Below, piece by piece: positions 7,003 to 12,455 of a stretch of DNA of 16,799 bases. This stretch comes from an uncultured Oxalobacter sp. (GTDB taxonomy: Bacteria; Pseudomonadota; Gammaproteobacteria; Burkholderiales; Burkholderiaceae_D), in NCBI GenBank assembly GCA_905202055.1, contig CAJKQK010000044.1, forward strand, positions 1 to 16,799, read 5' to 3'. Every line of letters begins with the position of its first letter. The stretch's first letter is position 1. Position numbers and translations under genes: made by a program. The notes beneath the pieces are model-generated. The model made no database searches. It was not told the DNA's origin and saw nothing but the letters and a program-made list of their open reading frames with translations.

Positions 7003-8291
7003 CCCAACAAGCTTCCGCCCTTGATGAACTGACTCGTGGCCTGCCTTCCTATAATCCCGATTCCCTGCCGGTCAAACTGGCCCACGACCTCATCCACAGT
7101 TTCGTTTCCCCGGTCGGCGCCATCGAGCGGGTTGTTTTGAAAAACAGTCTGGGACGCGTCCTTGCCGAAGACATTATCTCGTCCTTTTCCGTTCCCGCCT
7201 TCGACAATTCGGCGATGGATGGTTACGCCTTTTCCTGCAAAAACCTCGACCTGTCCCAGCCTTTGACCCTGAAAGTGGCCGGCTATTCCTATGCGGGGCA
7301 TCCTTATACCACCCGTGTCGGCTTCGGCGAATGCATCCGGATCATGACCGGCGCGATGATCCCGCAAGGCTGCGATACTGTTGTACAGCAGGAAAACGTC
7401 AAGCTGCTCGATGAAACGCATTTGACCATCCCGCCGAAAACCGCCGTGTGCGGCGACAACATCCGCCGCGCCGGGGAAAATCTGGCCGCCGGTGCAGTTG
7501 CCCTCACCGAAGGGACGGTTCTTCGCCCTGCCCATCTGGGTCTGCTCGCCTCGCTGGGCGTGGCCGAAGTTCCCGTACGCCGCCGTGTACGGGTCGCCCT
7601 GCTCTCGACAGGGGACGAGCTGCGCCCGACCGGCATGGAACTGGACGATGGCGCCGTTTACGACAGCAATCGCGCGACTCTGGCCGCCATGATGGAAAGG
7701 CTGGGCTGCGATGTGATGGACATGGGGATTGTGGCCGACGATCCGGCCGAACTGGAAGCCACCCTGAAAACTGCCGCTGAAAATGCCGATGCCATCATCA
7801 CATCCGGTGGCGTCTCTGTCGGCGTAGCCGACTACACCAAACAGGTCATGGCCAACATGGGTGACGTCGCCTTCTGGTCGATCAGAATGCGCCCTGGCAG
7901 GCCGATGGCATTCGGGAAAATCCGTTCCGGCAACCGGAGCGCCATTCTCTTCGGTTTGCCCGGCAATCCGGTCGCTGTTATGGTCTCGTTTTACTTTTTC
8001 GTACGTGATGCGCTGTTGCACATGATGGGGGCAACGCATTCACCACTCGTTTACGTCAAGGCACAGGCAGCCTCCAATCTGTCAAAAAGAGCGGGACGCA
8101 CCGAATTCCAGCGGGGTGTCGTGACCGAAAACGCGGATGGCGGCCTGACAGTCAGGACAACCGGCGAACAGGGTTCCGGCATCCTGCGTTCGATGGTGGA
8201 AGCCAACTGCATCATCGTGCTGCCTGAAGAACGCGAACAGGTACGTGCGGGTGAACAGGTCGATATCGTCCTTATGGAAGGCCTCTCCTGA
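6999..8291 (+). CDS. moeA: Molybdopterin molybdenumtransferase MoeA
   Basis: The product inserts molybdate into adenylylated molybdopterin. It has 430 residues (E. coli 411). Visible blocks are PAFDNSAMDGYAF (66-78, family Asp in the substrate site), LLSTGDELRP (201-210), SNRATL, the MPT-binding loop SGGVSVGVADYTK (269-281), IRMRPGRPMAFG (295-306) and GLPGNPVA (319-326), in the normal order for domains I-IV. The partner MogA/MoaB is not in this window. The start overlaps the mobA stop by 4 bases and nfo follows after 11 bases. A 446-codon open frame on the - strand across moeA and mobA is a shadow produced by codon bias. Confidence 0.96.
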   Translation: MTQQASALDELTRGLPSYNPDSLPVKLAHDLIHSFVSPVGAIERVVLKNSLGRVLAEDIISSFSVPAFDNSAMDGYAFSCKNLDLSQPLTLKVAGYSYAGHPYTTRVGFGECIRIMTGAMIPQGCDTVVQQENVKLLDETHLTIPPKTAVCGDNIRRAGENLAAGAVALTEGTVLRPAHLGLLASLGVAEVPVRRRVRVALLSTGDELRPTGMELDDGAVYDSNRATLAAMMERLGCDVMDMGIVADDPAELEATLKTAAENADAIITSGGVSVGVADYTKQVMANMGDVAFWSIRMRPGRPMAFGKIRSGNRSAILFGLPGNPVAVMVSFYFFVRDALLHMMGATHSPLVYVKAQAASNLSKRAGRTEFQRGVVTENADGGLTVRTTGEQGSGILRSMVEANCIIVLPEEREQVRAGEQVDIVLMEGLS

Positions 8292-8302
8292 ACTTTACCA
8301 AT

Positions 8303-9136
8303 ATGCTTGAAATCGGTTGCCATCTCTCTGTTTCAAAAGGTCTTTTCCGAATGGGAAAAGATGCGCTTTCCATTGGCGCCAATACTTTTCAGTGCTTTTT
8401 GCGCAATCCCCGGGGCGGCGCGGCAAAGAAGCTGGATCCGGCCGACGTCCTGGCGTTGAAACAACTGTTGGACGAAAACGGTTTCGCTCCGATCGTCGTT
8501 CACGCCCCTTATACTTTAAATGCCTGTGCCCGAGACGAACGCCTGCGCGAATTTGTCTGTGAGACCATTCTCGACGATATCGATCGCATGGCGCTGCTTC
8601 CCGGGAACCTGTACAACTTCCATCCGGGCAGCCATGTCGGTCAGGGAATCGAAAAAGGTATCGAACTGATCATCGCCCTGTTGAACCGTGTTCTTGAAAC
8701 CGATCCCGAACCGATGCTCCTGCTGGAAACCATGTCAGGATCCGGAAGCGAAGTCGGCTGCCGTTTCGAAGAACTCAAAGCCATTCTCGACGGCTGTGGC
8801 AATCATCCCAAAACAGGCGTCTGTCTCGACACCTGCCATGTCTGGTCTGCCGGATACGACATCGTCAACCGGCTCGACGAGGTACTGGAAGAATTCGATG
8901 CAACCATTGGCCTGAAGCATCTCCATGCCATTCACCTGAATGACAGCCTGACGCCCTTTGGCAGCCACAAGGACAGGCACGCGACAATCGGTGAAGGCAC
9001 CATCGGCATCGACGCCATTGCCCGGATCATCAACCATCCGGCATTGAAAAACCTGCCGTTCTGTCTGGAAACGCCCAACGAACTGCCGGGCCATGCCGAA
9101 GAAATCGCCTTCCTGAAAACCCTTTACCGGGACTGA
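8303..9136 (+). CDS. nfo: Deoxyribonuclease IV (AP endonuclease IV, Nfo)
   Basis: A base-excision-repair enzyme that cleaves DNA 5' to abasic sites and oxidised bases. The 277-residue product is a full-length TIM barrel (E. coli 285). The three-zinc site is complete: H67 (VVHAPY), H107 (NFHPGSH), E142 (LLLETM), D176 and H179 (CLDTCH), H211 (IHLNDS), D224 and H226 (SHKDRHA) and E256 (CLETPN), each at the E. coli position minus 2 to 5. It begins 11 bases after moeA without an evident Shine-Dalgarno, so it is probably translated with the Moco operon. It ends 17 bases before the convergent hipA-like gene, with no clear T-tailed terminator between them. Confidence 0.95.
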   Translation: MLEIGCHLSVSKGLFRMGKDALSIGANTFQCFLRNPRGGAAKKLDPADVLALKQLLDENGFAPIVVHAPYTLNACARDERLREFVCETILDDIDRMALLPGNLYNFHPGSHVGQGIEKGIELIIALLNRVLETDPEPMLLLETMSGSGSEVGCRFEELKAILDGCGNHPKTGVCLDTCHVWSAGYDIVNRLDEVLEEFDATIGLKHLHAIHLNDSLTPFGSHKDRHATIGEGTIGIDAIARIINHPALKNLPFCLETPNELPGHAEEIAFLKTLYRD

Positions 9137-9153
9137 GTCCGGCTGGTGACCGT

Positions 9154-10422
9154 TCAGTTTTTCAACTGGGAGCGCAAGTTCTGGATACCGTAATAACGGG
9201 CATCGACAATATCCTCATCCACCCCTTGCTGCTTCATGATGTCCTGCAAGGTATCCAGTTTTCGCCCGAAACGGTCGATCTCGACCAGAACGCCCGACAT
9301 TTCTTCCGGCGGGATTTCCAGGCTGTCCAGAATATCGTTCCAGTTATCGAGAACGTCCCCTTTTTCATCCATCCACTCCATCGACCGTTCAATATCGTCC
9401 GTCAACAGATAGGAAGGCGAAAAGTCAAAAATGGGAGTTAACCCGATTTTGCCGTCCACGATCCTGACGGCTTTATTGAAAGGATGGTTATCGATGTTCC
9501 CCATCGCCATGTTCAGGATATCCCGTTTCAGGTATTCCACCGTCGTGGCAAAAGGATCGGACACATACTCCCGCAAGGTCTTCAACACAACATTATGGGA
9601 AGGCCTTTCGGATGAATCGGCCAGCTGGCACAGTGAGGCAATACTTTCCTGATGATGCCGGATTACACCGGTTTCCGCTACCGCCCGGTCGAAACGGGGA
9701 ATGAACAGCATGTCGCTTTGCCACTTTGGCAATTCACCGACACCCAGGCCCATTTCTCGGGCGACACGAACATAAGCCGCCTCGTTTTCCAGAATCTTCC
9801 AGTCCGCCAGATTGCGTCCGCGTGAAAGCTTGACCAGAAAATGACGCGCCGCTTTGGCGTCCGGCAAAGCGGCATCGGCATACCAGAGGTCATCCTTGCC
9901 CTGCGTCATCAGGAATTTGGGTGTTTTGCCCTGAACACACGTCGTTCCCGCCGAAAGCATGCCGTGCTCTTCAAGGTATTCCACGAAATTTTCGCTCCGT
10001 TCAAGGATTTCCCTGATCGTAAACCCCCTGTTGACCCAAAGCGGCGCTTTCCTGCCCATAAATTCGCGGTAAAACACATTCGCTTCGGCAATCCGCAAAT
10101 TGCCGATCGGATTGATCGCTCCGTAAAGCATCAGTTTCCAGTCGGTCGCAACCTCTTCCGGAATATGGCATTCATAAAGCAGGTATTCCCTACCCTCCCC
10201 ACGCGGCACCATATCCAGCAGGAAAGAAGGCCAGTGAGCCAGATGGTACGGTTCCCCGCGCACAGGAAAATGAATCGAGACGGGCAGGCTGCCGTTTTCG
10301 GCATAAGCAGGCAAATAGGTCAGAACGGAAGACGATTGCGACCCGGCCGACAGATTTTCCGTTTCGACAATGCAGCATGGCTGCCATTGACCCCGGTCGA
10401 AAATTTCAATCGTGCTTTGCAT
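9154..10422 (-). CDS. HipA-like Ser/Thr kinase, solitary (no HipB seen)
   Basis: The product has 422 residues, close to E. coli HipA (440). The N-terminal half fits the HipA N-lobe, with an ATP-loop block around 156-170 (TTCVQGKTPKF, compare the GAQEKT or GVQPK of HipA). The C-lobe has FIPRFDR (240-246), the catalytic loop GNIDNHPFN (308-316), giving D311 and N316 at the places of HipA D309 and N314, and IFDFSPS with D333 as the metal Asp. All kinase residues are therefore kept. In E. coli HipA phosphorylates GltX and causes dormancy; the target here is unknown. A hipB antitoxin gene normally precedes hipA, but the 194 bases upstream encode no HTH protein and the next gene is a porin. GGAG lies 7-8 bases before the ATG. 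It could also be an orphan HipA-fold kinase not acting as a toxin. Confidence 0.85.
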   Translation of the reverse strand: MQSTIEIFDRGQWQPCCIVETENLSAGSQSSSVLTYLPAYAENGSLPVSIHFPVRGEPYHLAHWPSFLLDMVPRGEGREYLLYECHIPEEVATDWKLMLYGAINPIGNLRIAEANVFYREFMGRKAPLWVNRGFTIREILERSENFVEYLEEHGMLSAGTTCVQGKTPKFLMTQGKDDLWYADAALPDAKAARHFLVKLSRGRNLADWKILENEAAYVRVAREMGLGVGELPKWQSDMLFIPRFDRAVAETGVIRHHQESIASLCQLADSSERPSHNVVLKTLREYVSDPFATTVEYLKRDILNMAMGNIDNHPFNKAVRIVDGKIGLTPIFDFSPSYLLTDDIERSMEWMDEKGDVLDNWNDILDSLEIPPEEMSGVLVEIDRFGRKLDTLQDIMKQQGVDEDIVDARYYGIQNLRSQLKN

Positions 10423-10447
10423 GGATCACTCCGCTTGAAGAGACGTT

Positions 10448-10465
10448 CCTATCTTATCAGATAGG
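10448..10465. promoter_or_regulatory. Palindrome in the hipA-like promoter region (candidate operator)
   Basis: CCTATCTTATCAGATAGG has 6-bp arms and a 6-bp centre and lies 26-43 bases upstream of the hipA-like ATG, over the likely -10 region (TAAGAT on -). The arms recall the TATCC/GGATA arms of E. coli HipB operators, but the spacing is different. Confidence 0.4.
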
Positions 10466-10560
10466 TAAAGTCTGACATAGTTTCATCCCCGCGTCCGGCT
10501 GGATTTTATTGCAAAATACAAATGCCCTGGCAATGAAAACAGTTTTTCATATATTCGCAT

Positions 10561-10588
10561 AAAAAAAGGAGCACGACTGGCGTGCTCC
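10561..10588 (-). terminator. Intrinsic terminator of the porin gene
   Basis: On the - strand GGAGCACG, a 5-nt loop and CGTGCTCC (10568-10588, perfect 8-bp stem) are followed by T7 (10567-10561). It lies 29 bases past the porin stop. It also isolates the downstream hipA-like gene from porin transcription. Confidence 0.9.
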
Positions 10589-10616
10589 AAACAAAGTTTC
10601 TTTCTTCCTTTTTACA

Positions 10617-11696
10617 TCAAAAACTATGCGTAATGCCAACCTGTACACCGGTAACGGATTCCCTTTCCGCCCCGTTGTTATTGTAGATACTGCCTACAAA
10701 GCTGTTATCGCTGTCGGTATAGGATACCATACCATATAGTTGCGTCCGCTTCGACAGGTCGTAGGTGTAGCCCAAAGCGTATTTGTTGACGTCGCCATCA
10801 TGAGCCGTTTTATCGACGGACGCACGATTGTACGACGCATTGATGGTGCCGCGCCCCATGTGGTACTGGACGCCCAGCAGCCATTCCTTCTGGTTGATCG
10901 GCGTATCAAAACCAAGATCGAGATCGGGGATCGAGGACAGGTTTTTCAGCTGGCTTCCCTGATACCCTGCCGAAAAACGCCAGTCGCCCAGCGTGTAGGC
11001 GCCCCCGATATTCCAGACGAACGACTTGTTGGAATCGGCCTGCCGATTGTAGTTGGTCATCAGGGAAACAGGGCCGTTATCGTAACGAAGCGACCCGCCA
11101 AAACCGGCATTGTAGATATCGCTGCTGACTCCCACGGGTTTTTTATGGTCGTCCGCAGAGAGGGTGTATGTGAGACCGACAACGAACCCGGCGAATTCGG
11201 GACTGTCGTAGCGAACCGTGTTCGAAAGCTGTTCACTGCGCAAAAGACTATATTTGGCAAGTGCCGATCCGGTCGCCGCCTGCAAAAACGGATCGAGTTC
11301 GGTAAAGTATTCAGACGACATTTCATTGACACGACCCAGACGGACCCAACCCCAGGGCCCTTCAAGGCCGACGTTGGCCGCACCTGTCCAGTCGATTGTC
11401 TGTCCACGGTTTGCAAGCGCCCTTGAGATGGAATCGTCAAGGCTGTAGGTTACCTTGTTGGTGCCGTCCGGCAGCTGGAATTGCCGTTCAAGCTGGAAAG
11501 TCGCCTTGATACCGTTTGCCAGCTCTTCCGATCCGCGAACCCCGATCAGATTGGCGGCACTTTCATCCATCCGCGTGCTGCTGCCTGTTTCCTTGACGAA
11601 GCCGGTATCGACGGTACCGTAAATAATAACGTTGGTCTGTGCCTGCGCGGACATGAGCACACCAAGTGCCGAGAAGGCAATCATTCTTTTAAACAT
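10617..11696 (-). CDS. Outer-membrane general porin (Neisseria/Burkholderiales trimeric type)
   Basis: A 359-residue product with a signal peptide (MFKRMIAFSALGVLMSAQAQ, cleavage probably after A-Q-A at ~19). The mature chain starts as TNVIIYGTVDTGF, continues with IGVRGSEELANGIKATFQLE and ends in VQVGITHSF, the C-terminal Phe needed for assembly by the Bam machinery. Alternating hydrophobic beta strands and G/N/D-rich turns run through it, as in 16-stranded porins of 340-390 residues. It would let small solutes, possibly anions, pass the outer membrane; selectivity cannot be read from the sequence. It has a good Shine-Dalgarno (AGGAAG, 11705-11710), its own promoter overlapped by a Fur box, and its own terminator, so it is monocistronic and probably iron-responsive. 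Confidence 0.93.
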   Translation of the reverse strand: MFKRMIAFSALGVLMSAQAQTNVIIYGTVDTGFVKETGSSTRMDESAANLIGVRGSEELANGIKATFQLERQFQLPDGTNKVTYSLDDSISRALANRGQTIDWTGAANVGLEGPWGWVRLGRVNEMSSEYFTELDPFLQAATGSALAKYSLLRSEQLSNTVRYDSPEFAGFVVGLTYTLSADDHKKPVGVSSDIYNAGFGGSLRYDNGPVSLMTNYNRQADSNKSFVWNIGGAYTLGDWRFSAGYQGSQLKNLSSIPDLDLGFDTPINQKEWLLGVQYHMGRGTINASYNRASVDKTAHDGDVNKYALGYTYDLSKRTQLYGMVSYTDSDNSFVGSIYNNNGAERESVTGVQVGITHSF

Positions 11697-11722
11697 AGGT
11701 GAAACTTCCTGACTTGAATTTA

Positions 11723-11747
11723 TGCACGAGCCAGTGCATGGGCTCGT
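11723..11747 (-). promoter_or_regulatory. Porin leader with two alternative hairpins
   Basis: In the ~57-nt leader, ACGAGCC (11726-11732) can pair with GGCTCGT (11741-11747), 7 bp. TGCAC (11723-11727) can pair instead with GTGCA (11734-11738), 5 bp. The two cannot form together. The structure lies 13 or more bases upstream of the Shine-Dalgarno. Confidence 0.4.
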
Positions 11748-11759
11748 CTTGTGGATTGA

Positions 11760-11788
11760 ATTATAAATGCAAATTCATCAAATGAGAA
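11760..11788 (-). promoter_or_regulatory. Sigma70-type promoter of the porin gene
   Basis: On - it reads TTCTCA (-35, 11788-11783, 4/6), a 17-bp spacer, then a perfect TATAAT (-10, 11765-11760). Transcription would begin near 11753, leaving a leader of ~57 nt. The -35 box lies inside the Fur box. Confidence 0.6.
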
Positions 11789-11802
11789 TAATTATCATTA
11801 AC
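11784..11802. promoter_or_regulatory. Fur box (iron-dependent repressor site)
   Basis: The - strand reads GTTAATGATAATTATTCTC, 16 of 19 matches to the Fur consensus GATAATGATAATCATTATC. It overlaps the -35 of the porin promoter and lies over the -35 region of a divergent candidate promoter on +. Iron-bound Fur would be expected to block one or both. Confidence 0.6.
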
Positions 11803-11816
11803 TATTTATTCACATT

Positions 11817-11822
11817 TATACT
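11817..11822 (+). promoter_or_regulatory. -10 box of a candidate divergent promoter
   Basis: TATACT matches 5/6 of TATAAT. There is no good -35 at 17 bp; TTATCA (4/6) is 19 bp upstream, inside the Fur box. Transcription would start near 11829. Confidence 0.3.
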
Positions 11823-11828
11823 TAAAGA

Positions 11829-11904
11829 CAACAACATGAAACTGGCCGTTTCTTTATGTGTCGTTTTTCCTGTCTTTCTTCGGGGCACAAACACCCCGCT
11901 TTTT
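11829..11904 (+). ncRNA. Candidate Fur-controlled small RNA (~76 nt)
   Basis: It begins ~7 bases after the TATACT box and ends at a terminator-like hairpin, CGGGG-8 nt-CCCCG, followed by C and T5. The size and arrangement (Fur box, promoter, short transcript, intrinsic terminator) are those of RyhB-type iron sRNAs, but the sequence itself is not recognised as any known sRNA. A 33-codon frame from ATG 11836 runs through the hairpin and lacks a Shine-Dalgarno, so a non-coding role is preferred. Confidence 0.25.
11881..11904 (+). terminator. Intrinsic terminator-like hairpin on +
   Basis: CGGGG (11881-11885) and CCCCG (11894-11898) with an 8-nt loop, then C and T5 (11900-11904). There is no annotated + gene upstream, so it either ends the candidate small RNA or is fortuitous. 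On - it has no T tract. Confidence 0.45.
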
Positions 11905-11978
11905 GATATGAGAGCGCCGATGCAAAAAACGGAATAACAATGAGATTCATCCTGTCGTTAAGATAGCTATATATATTT

Positions 11979-12101
11979 TTACGAGACATCCCCCCTTTCC
12001 GGCATCCATTTGTAGATGAAGGAAATCAGCATGAAATAAAATGTGAAAAACAGGCCGTCAAGAATCATCAGCCCCCAAAAGTTATTGAAAAGCTCTCTCA
12101 T
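11979..12101 (-). CDS. Small single-span membrane protein, 40 aa, unknown
   Basis: ATG at 12101 with GAGGTGAG ending 3 bases upstream, a good though close ribosome site. The 40 residues start MRELFNNFWG; residues ~9-31 form one hydrophobic segment rich in Phe, Leu and Ile with an Asp at 15 inside it, and the tail is KWMPERGDVS. It is not recognised as MgtS, MgtR, CydX, KdpF or another named small protein. It lies on the same strand as mgtA, 58 bases after the 46-codon frame, with no strong terminator between, so it may be the distal gene of the mgtA transcript. Single-span partners that modulate P-type ATPases are known in enterobacteria; a similar role here is only inference. Confidence 0.5.
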   Translation of the reverse strand: MRELFNNFWGLMILDGLFFTFYFMLISFIYKWMPERGDVS

Positions 12102-12159
12102 GGTCTCACCTCATAAATAATTAAAAATCCATTGTGACGAAAAGGACGGTAAAAAACCT

Positions 12160-12300
12160 TTAACACCGCCCCCTTTTTTTTAAAAGACGAGCCTGTTTAT
12201 TGCGCGTCGCTATCCGGCCGATTCTTTTTTTGTGCGAAACGACCGAACCGATGGCGAGTACAAACATGACTACAATCAGAATAACGATCAAAAATCCCAT
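12160..12300 (-). CDS. Small single-span membrane protein with basic tail, 46 aa, unknown
   Basis: ATG at 12300, AAAGG 10 bases upstream. The 46 residues begin MGFLIVILIVVMFVLAIG: residues 2-22 are a near-ideal membrane span, followed by a strongly basic cytoplasmic-type tail (HKKRIGR...KKRGRC, at least 12 Arg/Lys). The span-then-positive order predicts N-out, C-in topology. It lies 155 bases after mgtA on the same strand. No family is recognised. Codon order is coherent and the hydrophobic segment is not explained by any overlapping gene. Its leader has two mutually exclusive hairpins directly before the ribosome site. A role next to MgtA is inference from position. Confidence 0.5.
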   Translation of the reverse strand: MGFLIVILIVVMFVLAIGSVVSHKKRIGRIATRNKQARLLKKRGRC

Positions 12301-12310
12301 AACGTCTTGA

Positions 12311-12349
12311 CCTTTGAGGATGGGGAAGACTCCTTCATCCTGTCTTCCC
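12311..12349 (-). promoter_or_regulatory. Two-state hairpin before the 46-aa gene
   Basis: On -, GGGAAGAC (12349-12342) can pair with GTCTTCCC (12330-12323), 8 bp. Alternatively AGGATG (12341-12336) pairs with CATCCT (12322-12317), 6 bp. The helices interlock and have no connecting loops, so only one can form at a time. The second ends 1-2 bases before the AAAGG ribosome site (12315-12311). Confidence 0.4.
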
Positions 12350-12389
12350 TGAGTTGAAATACACTACCAGCCGGCCTGATCAGGTTTGG

Positions 12390-12442
12390 GGCACGATGAG
12401 GCGATGATTCTGTCCGGACTACATCGTGCCTTCCTTTTTTTT
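12390..12442 (+). terminator. Hairpin plus T8 on the + strand, just after mgtA
   Basis: GGCACGATG (12390-12398) and CATCGTGCC (12422-12430) form a perfect 9-bp stem with a 23-nt loop that holds its own GTCCGGAC palindrome. TTCC and T8 follow on +. As a terminator it would stop transcription entering mgtA from the antisense side. In the mgtA mRNA it is a 3' hairpin 26 bases past the stop without a U tract. Confidence 0.5.
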
Positions 12443-12455
12443 CAGCGATTTCCGC

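Noticed and set aside
6699..8039. 446-codon open frame on the - strand across mobA and moeA
   Set aside because: It lies antisense to two genes with complete family motifs, its composition (His, Gly, Arg-rich) is that of a codon-bias shadow, and it has no recognisable domain.
11836..11937. 33-codon frame (ATG 11836) after the divergent -10 box
   Set aside because: No ribosome site, and a terminator-like hairpin lies within it. A non-coding transcript is the simpler reading.
11979..12101. CydX/KdpF-type identity for the 40-aa protein
   Set aside because: The length is similar, but the sequence lacks their characteristic residues and no cyd or kdp genes are nearby.
12121..12180. Terminator between the 46-aa and 40-aa genes
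   Set aside because: Only a 4-bp CGGT/ACCG stem with a large loop and a broken T run (TCCTTTT) was found on the - strand, too weak to call.
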